Source of the DNA: Acidobacteriota bacterium
Lineage (GTDB): Bacteria > Acidobacteriota > Thermoanaerobaculia > UBA5066
NCBI GenBank assembly: GCA_003152095.1
Contig: PLZI01000013.1
Span: 1 to 47,092 of the forward strand
Reading direction: 5' to 3'
DNA: 47,092 nucleotides
Positions 31,642 through 40,465 of the stretch are shown one piece after another. Position 1 is the stretch's first letter; each line of letters opens with the position of its first letter. The notes under the pieces are model-generated. The model did not search any database. It was not told where the DNA came from and saw only the letters and a list, made by a program, of their open reading frames with translations. Made by a program: the position numbers and the translations under genes.

Positions 31642-32550
31642 CTAACGCGCCGGGGCCGGGCTTGTCGGCCGGCGCGCGACGCGCGTCAGCGCCAGGCCGG
31701 CAAGGATGACGGCGGCGGAAGCGAGCTTCTGCGCATTGAAGCGCTCGCCCGTGAGGAGCGCCGACGCGACGCCGGCGAGAACCGGTATGAGGAAACCGAA
31801 GCTCGTCGCTTGCGCGACGCCGAGCGTGCGTACGGCCCCGAGCCAGAGGCGGAAGGCGACGACGAGGGGAAGGAACGTCGAGAGGACGGCGATCGCCCAC
31901 GTTGAGGGGCTCAGACGCCCGTAGTCCTGCCGGAGCATGTCGGGCAGGGTGTATGCGAGAACCAGGACGGTACCGCCTCCGAACGCCGCGAGCTGGGTGC
32001 CGAGAGGCGAGAGGAGCCGGCTGGCGCGGGCGGACGCCACGTTATAGACGGCCCAGGACGTGGCCGCTCCGAGGCACATGAGGTTTCCCGCCGTGCTACC
32101 GAAGTCAGGTCCGCTGGCCGAGCTGACGAAGAGCGCGACCCCGCCCCAGGCGACGAGAGAGCCCGCGCCGGCGAGAGGCGACATGCGCTCCCAGCCGAAG
32201 ACGACGACGAGAAGGATCGCGATGAGCGGCGAGACCGAGTTCAGGAGCGCCGCGGAGAAGCTGCTCGTCGAGGCGAGCCCGAGCGCGTAGAGCCACTGGT
32301 ACACGCCGACACCGGACAGGGCGAGAACGAGAGCGAGGCCCCGCGCGCCGGGCGGGGGCACGAGGCGCTCCCGCCGGACGAGCGCCTCGGCGATGAGAAA
32401 CGCGGCGGCGAGGACAATCCGCCATCCCGTGAACGCCAACGGGGAAAGCTCGCGATAGACGATCTTCGTGGCGGGGTAGTTCACGGCCCAGATCACGACG
32501 GACACGAGCGCGGCGAGGACGGCGAGGGGTCGCGATAAAGGCGCCGGCAC
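31642..32550 (-). CDS. EamA/DMT-family transporter
   Basis: A 302-residue membrane protein with about ten helices in two EamA repeats, each beginning with a conserved pattern (VIWAVNYPATKIVYRELSP and GAATSWAVYNVASARAS). The second repeat has the end SFGFLIPVLAGVASALLTGE, typical of the drug/metabolite transporter superfamily. Members export amino acids, nucleotides or other small metabolites. Start GTG 32550 is preceded by a GAGTGAGAAG purine stretch. Its stop is 26 bp from the ATG of the asparagine-synthase-like gene on the same strand, so it is probably the first gene of that operon and may export its product. Confidence 0.88.
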   Translation of the reverse strand: MPAPLSRPLAVLAALVSVVIWAVNYPATKIVYRELSPLAFTGWRIVLAAAFLIAEALVRRERLVPPPGARGLALVLALSGVGVYQWLYALGLASTSSFSAALLNSVSPLIAILLVVVFGWERMSPLAGAGSLVAWGGVALFVSSASGPDFGSTAGNLMCLGAATSWAVYNVASARASRLLSPLGTQLAAFGGGTVLVLAYTLPDMLRQDYGRLSPSTWAIAVLSTFLPLVVAFRLWLGAVRTLGVAQATSFGFLIPVLAGVASALLTGERFNAQKLASAAVILAGLALTRVARRPTSPAPAR

Positions 32551-32575
32551 CTTCTCACTCTCCCACAGGGCCTGC

Positions 32576-32643
32576 TATATTCCCACCGCTTCTGCGGCCC
32601 GCCGGCGCGCACGCGGCGTCCGAACGAGGCCCTACGCGGAGGT
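32576..32643 (+). promoter_or_regulatory. promoter -10 and ribosome binding site of the gld-like ABC operon
   Basis: TATATT at 32576-32581 is a possible -10 box, and GGAGGT at 32638-32643 is the ribosome binding site, eleven bases before ATG 32655. There is no clear -35. Confidence 0.4.
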
Positions 32644-32654
32644 CACCGAACGAG

Positions 32655-33662
32655 ATGCTCGAAGTACAAGGACTCTCAAAGTCGTTTTACGGAACGCCTG
32701 CGGTCACGGACGTGAGCTTCCGGGTCGAGAGCGGCGAGATCCTGGGTTTTCTCGGCCCGAACGGAGCCGGCAAGACCACCACGATGCGGATGATCACGGG
32801 ATTCCTCGCCCCGACCGCCGGCCGCGTCACACTCGCGGACGTGGACGTCGCCCGGAAGCCGCTCCTGGCGAAACGCGCGCTCGGCTATCTACCGGAGACG
32901 CTTGCCCTCTACCCGGAGATGCGGGTGAGGGAGTACGTCGCCTTTCGGGCCCAGCTCTGCGGCGTGCCGGGCCGCGACGTGAAAGCGCGCGTCGACGAGG
33001 CGCTCGGGAAGTGCTTCGTGGACGACGTCGCGTCGAAGCCCATCGGCAACCTTTCGAAGGGTTACCGTCAGCGCGTGGGTCTTGCGGGGGCGCTCGTCCA
33101 CAAGCCGAAGGTGCTCGTCCTCGACGAGCCGACGGTCGGCCTCGACCCGCAGCAGATCGTCAAGGTGCGCGCGCTGATCCGCGACCTCAGGAAGGACCAC
33201 ACGATTCTCCTCTCCACGCACATCCTCCCCGAGGTCGAGCTCGTCTGCGACCGCATCCTCATCATCGACAAGGGACGGATCGTCGCATCGGGCACGCCCG
33301 AGACGCTCCGCCACCAGATGTCGCAAACGCCCAGCGTGACGGTCGCCCTGAAGGGCGAGGTGCCCGAGGCCGATCTCGTCTTTCGCCAGCTGCCCGGCGT
33401 CGCCGCCGCGTCGCGTATCGGCGCGGGTGGCGAGACGCGCGTCACGCTCGACGGCGTGCCCGGGGCCGACCTGCGCGAGTCCATTTTCAAGGAGTCGGTC
33501 ACCCGCGGCTGGACCCTCCTCGAGCTCTCGCCCCGCGAGGCCTCGCTCGAGGACGTCTTCGTACGCCTCGTATCGCGCGACGCGGCCGCGGAGCCCGGCC
33601 TCGAGCCGGGCGTCGACCCGGACGCGCCGACGCCCGCCGCGGGCACGGGGGTGCCGTCGTGA
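32655..33662 (+). CDS. ABC transporter ATP-binding protein, GldA-like
   Basis: A 335-residue ABC ATPase. Walker A GPNGAGKTTT (Lys40), the Q-loop region PETLALYPEMRVREY, the signature LSKGYRQRVGLAG, Walker B VLVLDEPTVGLDP and the switch His in LLSTHILPEVE are intact. A C-terminal extension (about 230-335) is typical of ABC-2 exporters, here ending in a Pro/Ala/Asp-rich tail. It is the first gene of a four-gene operon with an ABC-2 permease, a GldG-like protein and a DUF4340 protein. In Bacteroidetes the gld homologues are needed for gliding; in other phyla the substrate is unknown. Confidence 0.93.
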   Translation: MLEVQGLSKSFYGTPAVTDVSFRVESGEILGFLGPNGAGKTTTMRMITGFLAPTAGRVTLADVDVARKPLLAKRALGYLPETLALYPEMRVREYVAFRAQLCGVPGRDVKARVDEALGKCFVDDVASKPIGNLSKGYRQRVGLAGALVHKPKVLVLDEPTVGLDPQQIVKVRALIRDLRKDHTILLSTHILPEVELVCDRILIIDKGRIVASGTPETLRHQMSQTPSVTVALKGEVPEADLVFRQLPGVAAASRIGAGGETRVTLDGVPGADLRESIFKESVTRGWTLLELSPREASLEDVFVRLVSRDAAAEPGLEPGVDPDAPTPAAGTGVPS

Positions 33663-34396
33663 GGGCCTTCGTCGCGATCCTCAGACGGGAGTTCTTCTCG
33701 TACTTCGTCTCGCCGCTCGGGTATCTCGTGCTCACCTCGTTCCTGCTCGTGAGCGGATGGGTGTTCATGGTGCTCGTCGGGGCGCTCAATTCGCCGGAGA
33801 CACCCCGGATGGCCCTCATGTCCACGTTCTTCACGAACGTGTTCCAGTGGATCTTCCTGATGCTCGTCTCGGCGATCATCGCGATGCGCCTTCTCACGGA
33901 GGAACGGAAGTCCGGTTCCATCGAGACGCTTCTCACGGCGCCCGTGTCCGAGGCGACCGTCGTCGCCGCGAAGTTCACGGGAGCGTGGTGCTTTTTCCTG
34001 TTTCTGTTCGTCCCGACCGCGATTTACCCGCTTCTACTCTCCCGCTTCGGGGGGCTCGACCTCGGGCCGGTTCTCTCGGGCTATCTCGGGATCGCGCTCA
34101 TCGGCGCGCTCTTCATCTCCGCGGGGACCTTCGCGTCCTCGCTGACGAAGAACCAGATCGTCGCCGCCATCCTCGCGTTCGTTCTCATCCTCGGCACCTT
34201 CATCATCGGCGTCGCGCGCGACTTCCTGCCGTTCCCCGAGGCGCGCGATGCGCTGTCGTATCTGAACATCCTCGAGCACATGGACGATTTCGCCCGGGGA
34301 ATCGTGGACACCCGGCGCATCCTCTACGTCGTCTCGACGGTCGTCTTCTTCCTCTTCCTCTCGACCCGCGCCCTCGAGGCGAACAAGGGACGCTGA
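33659..34396 (+). CDS. ABC-2 type permease, GldF-like
   Basis: A 245-residue integral membrane protein with six predicted helices, starting VRAFVAILRREFFSYFVSPLG, where the REFxxYFxSPxxY element is typical of this permease group. The cytoplasmic loop ERKSGSIETLLTAPVS is the conserved ABC-2 coupling region. GTG 33659 overlaps the ATPase stop (GTGA), so the subunits are made in step. The GldG-like gene begins one base after its stop. Confidence 0.9.
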   Translation: MRAFVAILRREFFSYFVSPLGYLVLTSFLLVSGWVFMVLVGALNSPETPRMALMSTFFTNVFQWIFLMLVSAIIAMRLLTEERKSGSIETLLTAPVSEATVVAAKFTGAWCFFLFLFVPTAIYPLLLSRFGGLDLGPVLSGYLGIALIGALFISAGTFASSLTKNQIVAAILAFVLILGTFIIGVARDFLPFPEARDALSYLNILEHMDDFARGIVDTRRILYVVSTVVFFLFLSTRALEANKGR

Positions 34397-34397
34397 G

Positions 34398-35912
34398 ATG
34401 GACGCCAACGTGAAAGACACCCCCTCCCGTTCCACCTATCGCGCGACGCTCGCGATCTCCGTCGTCCTCGGCCTCGGAATCCTCCTTCTCGTGAACTACA
34501 TCGGCTCGCGGCGTTATGCGCGCTTCGACTGGACGACGGCCGGCCGCTACTCGCTCTCGGACAAGACCGTCAACGTCCTCAAGGATCTCAAGACGCCCGT
34601 TCAGATCACCGTTTTCATGACGGCTGGCACGCCGCTCTACCCGGAGGTCGACGAGATCCTCAAGCGCTACAAGGCGAAGAGCCCCATGCTCACCGTCGAG
34701 ACGCTCGACCCGACGCGCAATCCCGCTCGCGCGAAGACGTTCGTCGAGGAGATGGGCCTGAGGAATCTCGCCGTCGTGTTCCGGGCCGGCGAGAAGAAAA
34801 AGATCGTCACCGAGGATCGCATCGTCGAGTACGACTACTCGCGCGCCCGGATCGGCGGGGAACCGTCGGTGAAGAGCTTCCGCGGCGAGCAGGAGTTCAC
34901 GTCGGCGATCCTCAGCGTCACGCAGGCCAAGGCTCCGAAGGTCCTCTTCACGTCCGGGCACGGTGAGCGCAAGTTCGACGCGGCCCGGAGTCGCGAAGGA
35001 TTCTCCGAGGTCGCCGAGTCGCTCAAGGCCGACAACTGCACCGTCGAGGAATGGGCCTCGCTCGGCGCCGCCGGAGTGCCGGAGGGCGCCGACCTCGTGG
35101 TCGTCGCGGGGCCGCGCACGCCCTTCACGGAACCCGAACGCGACGTGCTGAAAAAATATCTCGACGCCGGCGGCCGCGCCCTGTTCTTCCTCGACGTTGA
35201 ATTCCCGCCGGGGACGAGCAGCACGCTGTCCGACTTCGGGCTCGCACCGCTTCTCGCGTCCCTGGGCCTGAAGCTCGACAGCGACGTCGTCGTGGACCCG
35301 AAGAACACGCTTCCCGGAATGGGAGCCGAGACCGTCTTCGCGAAGTCTTTCCGGAGCCATCCCGTCACGAAGCTCCTCGCCGGATTGCCCGTCGTCTTCC
35401 CGCTCGCGCGCTCTGTGAGCGTGACTCAGGCGCCGGTCCCGGGCTGGAAAGTGACGCCCCTCGTCGAGACGTCGCCCGAGGGCTGGGGCGAGACGAACCT
35501 CAAGGACCTCGAGAAGTCGGGCCGTCCGAAAAAGGACGACAACGACGTCAAGGGTCCCGTCTCGCTCGCTGCAGCGGTTGAATCAGACGAGTCCCGCCCG
35601 AGCGTGCCAGATGGGAGCGCGAAGGCGGGAGAGGCGCCGAAGAAAAAAGCCCGCGTCGTCGTCTTTGGCGATGCCGACTGGGCGTCGAACGCGGGCATCG
35701 CGAACGCCGCGAACCGGCTTCTCCTGTCTTCCGCCGTGAACTGGGCGCTCGAGCGGGAGTCTCTCGTGGCGATCCCCCCGAAGAATGCCGATCAGGTCGC
35801 CGTGACGCTCACGCGGAGAGACATCGGCCAGGTCGCGTTCGTCGTCCTCCTTCTCATGCCGCTCGCGGCCGTCGCGATGGGCATCGCGATCTGGGCCCGC
35901 CGGCGCAAGTAG
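34398..35912 (+). CDS. GldG-like ABC transporter auxiliary protein
   Basis: A 504-residue protein with a membrane helix near each end (about 14-34 and 478-500). The large middle part would lie outside the cytoplasmic membrane and carries the GldG/ABC-transporter-auxiliary pattern: RFDWTTAGRYSLSDKTVNVL, PVQITVFMT, DPTRNPARAKTF and VLFTSGHGERKF. An Asp/Lys/Pro-rich insertion lies near 385-420. ATG 34398 follows the permease directly. It probably forms a complex with the ATPase and permease; the substrate is unknown. Confidence 0.88.
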   Translation: MDANVKDTPSRSTYRATLAISVVLGLGILLLVNYIGSRRYARFDWTTAGRYSLSDKTVNVLKDLKTPVQITVFMTAGTPLYPEVDEILKRYKAKSPMLTVETLDPTRNPARAKTFVEEMGLRNLAVVFRAGEKKKIVTEDRIVEYDYSRARIGGEPSVKSFRGEQEFTSAILSVTQAKAPKVLFTSGHGERKFDAARSREGFSEVAESLKADNCTVEEWASLGAAGVPEGADLVVVAGPRTPFTEPERDVLKKYLDAGGRALFFLDVEFPPGTSSTLSDFGLAPLLASLGLKLDSDVVVDPKNTLPGMGAETVFAKSFRSHPVTKLLAGLPVVFPLARSVSVTQAPVPGWKVTPLVETSPEGWGETNLKDLEKSGRPKKDDNDVKGPVSLAAAVESDESRPSVPDGSAKAGEAPKKKARVVVFGDADWASNAGIANAANRLLLSSAVNWALERESLVAIPPKNADQVAVTLTRRDIGQVAFVVLLLMPLAAVAMGIAIWARRRK

Positions 35913-35919
35913 TAGTCCC

Positions 35920-37365
35920 ATGTCCACGCGCAAGCTCCTCGTCCTGTCCGGCATCTTCCTCGCGCTCCTCGCGTTCGTGATCCTCTTCGAGCGCAAGCAG
36001 CCGACGTCCGAGGAGCGCGCGAAGTCCGCGAAGCGGCTGGCGGACGTGAACGTCGAGGACGTCGTCTCGGTCCTTCTCGAGCGCCCGGACCTTCCGAAGG
36101 TGGAGCTTTTCCGCCACGACAAGAACCGCTGGACGCTGAAGAGCGAGCCCGAGGGTCCGGCGGACGGATTCGCGGCGGAAAACCTCGTGAGCGACCTTGG
36201 GCGGCTCGACGTCGTCGGCGAGGTGCGCACTGACATCGACCCGAAGGAATTCGGCCTCGACGCGCCGAAGGCGAAGGCAACCCTCCATTTCAAAGACAAG
36301 TCCGTGAAGACGTTCGCGTTCGGGCAGGCCATTCCCGGAACGGACGCGACCGCGGCCGCCGAGGGAGCGCGCTTCGGGGCCGTGCGGGCGGCGCCGCTCG
36401 CGGCCCTCACGAAGCCGCTCGACGAGTACCGAAGCCGATCCCTTTTCGAAACGCCACCCGCCGAGATCACGCGTCTCACCCTCACGAAGGGCCCGAGCAC
36501 GGTCGTCGTCGCCCGCGAGGCGAAGCCCGACCGCGAGGCGGGCGTTTGGAAGATGGAGAAGCCCGTCGCGGATTTCGCCTCGGGCACATTCGTCGACCGC
36601 CTGCTCGGCGATCTCGCGAGCGAGCGAATCTCCGAGTTTCCGGCCATCCCCGCGACCGAGCTCGCCCGCGTCGGCCTGGCGCCGGCCTGGGCGACGGTGA
36701 AGGTGGAGAAGGGCGCGGAGATCGTCGCGACGATCTCGTTCGGTTCCGCGAAGGCGGACGCCGGAGGCAAGATCTACGCGAAGGCCGGGAATATCGTCGC
36801 CGTCGTCGACGATCGGGTGCGCGAGGACCTCGACACGGAGATGTCGGCCTGGCGGGAGGGGCGCGTCCTGTCCGTCGACCTGCCGGGCCTTCGCCGAGTC
36901 TCATTCGTGGCGGGCGAGCTTCGCGCGGGGGCCGAGAAGGTGGAAGGAGCCTGGCGCTCGGCGGGCCGCGAGATCCCCGCGAGCGTCGCCGAGGCCCTGG
37001 GCGGCAGCGTCGCGCGCGCTGAAGTGAAATCCTTCCTGCCGCGACGCACCGGAAAGGCCGCGAAGGACAAGCCCGTCGCGACGCTCGAGCTTCTGTCCGA
37101 AGGGGAGACGCCGCCGCGGGTCGTCTCGTTCTTCGAGGCGCCGTCCGGCGTCACGGGTGTGCTGGCCGAAGCCACGGGAAGGCCCGAGCCGATGCTCGTC
37201 GACAGGGCCGTCCTCGACGGTCTGCGCCGCGAGGCGGCGGCGCTCAGGGACGCGGCCACGGGCAAGCCGAAGGAATCCGGCAAGCCGAACGCAGGCGGGA
37301 CGCCCGAGCCCATTCCCACGCCGGGCGGTCTCCTGAAGACCGTCACGCCCGCGAAGAAGGTCTAA
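35920..37365 (+). CDS. DUF4340 domain protein
   Basis: A 481-residue protein with an N-terminal membrane anchor (about 5-23, KLLVLSGIFLALLAFVILFE) and an extracytoplasmic part built from repeats with the pattern WTLKSEPEGPADGFAAENLV followed by FGLDAPKAKATL, as in DUF4340 proteins. These commonly follow gldF/gldG genes, matching the context here. The C-terminus is Pro/Gly/Lys-rich and ends AKKV. It begins seven bases after the GldG-like stop, with no strong ribosome binding site. The last codons form one arm of a perfect inverted repeat shared with the convergent pentapeptide gene. Confidence 0.85.
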   Translation: MSTRKLLVLSGIFLALLAFVILFERKQPTSEERAKSAKRLADVNVEDVVSVLLERPDLPKVELFRHDKNRWTLKSEPEGPADGFAAENLVSDLGRLDVVGEVRTDIDPKEFGLDAPKAKATLHFKDKSVKTFAFGQAIPGTDATAAAEGARFGAVRAAPLAALTKPLDEYRSRSLFETPPAEITRLTLTKGPSTVVVAREAKPDREAGVWKMEKPVADFASGTFVDRLLGDLASERISEFPAIPATELARVGLAPAWATVKVEKGAEIVATISFGSAKADAGGKIYAKAGNIVAVVDDRVREDLDTEMSAWREGRVLSVDLPGLRRVSFVAGELRAGAEKVEGAWRSAGREIPASVAEALGGSVARAEVKSFLPRRTGKAAKDKPVATLELLSEGETPPRVVSFFEAPSGVTGVLAEATGRPEPMLVDRAVLDGLRREAAALRDAATGKPKESGKPNAGGTPEPIPTPGGLLKTVTPAKKV

Positions 37366-37382
37366 GCCGGTCAGACCTTCTT
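37354..37382. terminator. bidirectional hairpin formed by two convergent gene ends
   Basis: AAGAAGGTCT (37354-37363) and AGACCTTCTT (37373-37382) are perfect inverted copies around a nine-base loop. The arms encode the last residues (KKV) and the first two bases or more of the stop codon of the DUF4340 gene on one strand and of the pentapeptide gene on the other. There is no long U-run. Confidence 0.5.
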
Positions 37383-38882
37383 CAGCTTCCCCGCTGGCGC
37401 GCGGGTCGTCGTTTCCTTCTCTTTGTCCTTGGGCGCGTCGGCGTCGCGCCTGACTCCCATCGCGCGTGCACGCTCGTCCGCGCTTCGCTCGAGCGTGGCG
37501 AGCCGGGCGAGCCGCTCGACCTCATTCTGGCGCTCGGACTGTTCGCTCTTCTTCTTCGCCGAGCCGAGGAGTGAGCTCGCGGCGAGGACGAGCTTCAGGT
37601 GAAACTGTCCGGTGAACTTCGTGTTCTCGCCGAAAGCGCCCACGAAGGACGAGCCGCTGAGCCGGGCCTCCGAGAAATCCGCCCCTCCGATGTTCGCCTG
37701 CTTGAACGCGGCTCCGTCGAGCTTCGCGCCGACGAGCTGGGCGAAGCGCAGGTCGCTTGCCGAGAAATCGGCGTCCTCGGCCTCGACGCCGAAGAGGTTC
37801 GCGCCGGACAGGTTCGCCCCTACCGCGATCGCGCTCGAGAGGCGCGAGCGCTTCAGGTTAGCCCGCCGGAGGTTCGTCCGCGCGAGCTTGACCTTGGCCA
37901 TGATGCAGCCCTCGAGATTCGCCTCGGAGAGATCGGCGCCGGAGAGGTCGGCTTCGGTGAAGTTCGAGCCGCGCAGGTTCGCGCGCATGCCGTTCGCCTC
38001 GAGGAGGCGCGCGGCCGTGAAGTTCGGAAGCCGCATGCGGGGCGTTCTCAGGTCGATCTTGTCGAGCGTGGCGCCGGTGAAGTCGGTTTCCTCGAGTTGT
38101 GCCCCGAGGAAGACGGCACTCCTCATGTCCGCTCGATGAGCGCTCGTCTTGCGCAGGATCGCGTCCGAGAAGTTCGCGCCCTGGGCCACGAAGCGCTCGA
38201 GGTCGGCCTCGGAGAGGTCGGCTCCCGTGAAGTCGGCGAGGTTCGCCTCGGCGCCGCGGAAGACCGCGCGCTGGAGCTTCGCGCCCTTGAACGACGTGCC
38301 CGAGAGCTTCGCGTCGCGGAAGAACGCGAGGGTCAGGTTCGCCTTGTCGAAACGGCCTTTGCGATACGTCACGCCGTCGAACACGGCCTGCGTGAGGTCG
38401 GCTCCCTCGAAGACGGAAAGGTCGAGCTGGGAGCCGCGGAAGTTCGCGTAGAGCAGGCGGCTGAATGAGAAGTCCGTCGAGGTGAAATCGGTCCCGTCCA
38501 GCTTCGCGCCTGTCATGTCGACGGCCGTCATCACGGATTCGCGCACGCTGGCGCTGCGCAGGGTCGCGTTCCGGAAAATCGCTCCCACGAATGAAACGCG
38601 TTCGAAGAGAAGGTAGTCGAGGTCCGTTTCGGACAGGTCGACTCGGTCGAGCTTCGAGCCGTTGAACGAGGCCCCGGTGACATGGGCCCGCGCGAGGGAC
38701 GCCCCTGAGAGGTTGCAGCCCTCGAGCTTCGCCCGGGAAAGGTCGGCGCCGGAGAGATTCTTCCCCGAGAGGTCGACGCCCTGGAGGCGCACCTCGGTGA
38801 AATCGGGCGTGAGGGTGGGCCGTTCGGCGCGCCAGTCGTTCCAATCGGGGGCTTGTAGCCGTTCGAGGTGTTCTGGGTTCAC
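37371..38882 (-). CDS. pentapeptide-repeat protein
   Basis: A 503-residue protein in which residues of about 25-430 are continuous A(D/N)LxX pentapeptide repeats (for example LSGKNLSGADLSRAKLEGCNL), predicted to fold as a right-handed quadrilateral beta-helix roughly 20 coils long. A short N-terminal cap carries two Trp (APDWNDWRAE). The tail (430-503) is helical, strongly charged and ends KLKKV. Such proteins can mimic DNA and bind gyrase (MfpA, Qnr) or have other roles; nothing here decides between them. Start GTG 38882 is eight bases after TAAACT, with no Shine-Dalgarno. It is divergent from the AAA ATPase with only 38 bp between. Confidence 0.92.
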   Translation of the reverse strand: MNPEHLERLQAPDWNDWRAERPTLTPDFTEVRLQGVDLSGKNLSGADLSRAKLEGCNLSGASLARAHVTGASFNGSKLDRVDLSETDLDYLLFERVSFVGAIFRNATLRSASVRESVMTAVDMTGAKLDGTDFTSTDFSFSRLLYANFRGSQLDLSVFEGADLTQAVFDGVTYRKGRFDKANLTLAFFRDAKLSGTSFKGAKLQRAVFRGAEANLADFTGADLSEADLERFVAQGANFSDAILRKTSAHRADMRSAVFLGAQLEETDFTGATLDKIDLRTPRMRLPNFTAARLLEANGMRANLRGSNFTEADLSGADLSEANLEGCIMAKVKLARTNLRRANLKRSRLSSAIAVGANLSGANLFGVEAEDADFSASDLRFAQLVGAKLDGAAFKQANIGGADFSEARLSGSSFVGAFGENTKFTGQFHLKLVLAASSLLGSAKKKSEQSERQNEVERLARLATLERSADERARAMGVRRDADAPKDKEKETTTRAPAGKLKKV

Positions 38883-38890
38883 GGGGGCGT

Positions 38891-38896
38891 AGTTTA
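38891..38896 (-). promoter_or_regulatory. -10 box, predicted leaderless start of the pentapeptide gene
   Basis: Minus-strand TAAACT (38896-38891), eight bases before GTG 38882. Confidence 0.5.
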
Positions 38897-38906
38897 CCGA
38901 AGCTTG

Positions 38907-38912
38907 TAAGAT
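38907..38912 (+). promoter_or_regulatory. -10 box, predicted leaderless start of the AAA ATPase gene
   Basis: TAAGAT, eight bases before GTG 38921. It lies only ten bases from the opposite -10 box of the pentapeptide gene. Confidence 0.5.
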
Positions 38913-38920
38913 CCGCCAGA

Positions 38921-40408
38921 GTGATCGAAATCGCGGTCCGGGGACCCGAACGAATCCGGCGCGCCCTCCTTGGAGGTTACCCTCTCCTTTACATCGTTTC
39001 CTGGGAGGAGGGGCGCGTCGAGCGGGCCATCGCCGCGCTCGCCCAGAAGTTCTACGACAAGCCCGTGCCCTTCGCCGTCTGGAGCTGCGTGGACGGCGTC
39101 GTGGCGGGAACCGAGCGCTGGCCCGACACCGCCGACCCCCTCAAAGCCCTGGACGCGATCCTCGCGACGCCCGGCCCCGGCTTCTTCCTCATGAAGGACC
39201 TCACGGCCTTCCTCGCCAAACCCGAGGTGGTGAGGCGCCTGAGGGACGCCTACCGGGCGCTCAAAGGCAAGGGCCGGTTCGTCGTCCTCGTCTCTCCGCG
39301 CCTCATCATTCCGGAGGACCTGAAGAAAGAGATCCACATCCTCGACTACGACCTTCCGGACGAAAGCGAGATCCTGTTCCTCCTGGGCCATCTCGGGAAG
39401 CGCTACTTCGGCGAGAAGGGCCTGCCGGACGCGGACGCGAAACGCCTCGCCATGGCGCTCAGGGGCCTCACGCAGGACGAGGCGGAGCACGTCGTGTCGA
39501 GGGTCTTCTCGCGCCGGCCCATCTTCGACGACCAGGCCTACTTCGAGGTTCTCGCCGAGAAGCAGCAGGCGACCCGCAAGGACGGCGTCCTCGAGTTCGT
39601 GCCGCCGCGTTTCTCGCTCGCGGACGTGGGGGGCCTCGAAAACCTCAAGGAATGGCTCGTGAAGCGCCAGAAGCTCTTCACGAAGGAGGCTCTGGACGCC
39701 GGCCTGCCCGTGCCGAAGGGCATCCTGCTCATGGGCGTATCGGGCTGCGGAAAGTCGCTCTCGGTGAAGGCCATCTCCGCGCTCTGGAACCTCCCGCTCT
39801 TCCGCCTGGACATGAACCTCGTCTTCGGCACGGACAACCCAGAGCAGACGTTCCAGCGCGCGCTCCACACGGTGGAGTCGCTGTCACCCGCGCTCCTTTG
39901 GATCGACGAGATCGAGATGGCGATCACGGGCGGGCGCGAGGCGGGCGGCGGCGACCCCGCGCTCGGGCGCATCTTCTCGACGTTCCTCACCTGGATGCAG
40001 GAGAAGCAGGGGCTCGTCTTCGTGGCGGCGACGGCGAACCGCATCCACCTCCTGCCCGCCGAGATCATCCGCAAGGGCCGCTTCGACCAGGTGTTCTTCC
40101 TCGACCTGCCGAACGAGAACGAGCGCAAGGCCATTTTCAACGTCCATCTCAAGAAGGTCGGCGTCGACTCGAGTCTCTTCGACGTCGTCTTTCTGGCGAA
40201 GGCCACGAAGGGCTTCGTCGGGTCGGAGATCGAGGCGGCCGTTCAGGCCGCGGCGGTCGAGGCCTTCAACCAGGGCCGCAAGCTCAACGAGGACGACATG
40301 TCGAAGATGCTGACGGCCACCGTGCCCCTGTCGCGCACGATGGACGAGCAGATCAAGGCCATCAAGAGCTGGGCGCACGACCGCGCGATGCCGGCGTCCA
40401 AGGCCTAG
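38921..40408 (+). CDS. AAA ATPase, Ycf46-like
   Basis: A 495-residue protein. The N-terminal 225 residues form a degenerate ATPase-like domain (YPLLYIVSWEEGRVERAI, GFFLMKDLTAFL) without a P-loop. The C-terminal AAA domain has Walker A GVSGCGKS (272-279), Walker B LLWIDEIEMA (Asp329-Glu330), sensor FVAATANRIHLLPAEIIRKGRFDQ with the likely arginine fingers, and a C-terminal helical lid with GSEIEAAVQAAAVEA. This layout matches cyanobacterial and plastid Ycf46, an AAA protein of uncertain function in cyanobacteria linked to CO2 use. Here the role is unknown. Confidence 0.88.
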   Translation: MIEIAVRGPERIRRALLGGYPLLYIVSWEEGRVERAIAALAQKFYDKPVPFAVWSCVDGVVAGTERWPDTADPLKALDAILATPGPGFFLMKDLTAFLAKPEVVRRLRDAYRALKGKGRFVVLVSPRLIIPEDLKKEIHILDYDLPDESEILFLLGHLGKRYFGEKGLPDADAKRLAMALRGLTQDEAEHVVSRVFSRRPIFDDQAYFEVLAEKQQATRKDGVLEFVPPRFSLADVGGLENLKEWLVKRQKLFTKEALDAGLPVPKGILLMGVSGCGKSLSVKAISALWNLPLFRLDMNLVFGTDNPEQTFQRALHTVESLSPALLWIDEIEMAITGGREAGGGDPALGRIFSTFLTWMQEKQGLVFVAATANRIHLLPAEIIRKGRFDQVFFLDLPNENERKAIFNVHLKKVGVDSSLFDVVFLAKATKGFVGSEIEAAVQAAAVEAFNQGRKLNEDDMSKMLTATVPLSRTMDEQIKAIKSWAHDRAMPASKA

Positions 40409-40465
40409 GTGCCCCCGACACCGGCACGGATCGGCGGATCAGAACGGTTAGCTAGGAGACCGGCC

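Noticed and set aside
34034-34435. minus-strand frame opposite the ABC permease, acidic and Arg-rich
   Set aside because: Antisense to a clear membrane protein; the composition is the complement of hydrophobic codons.
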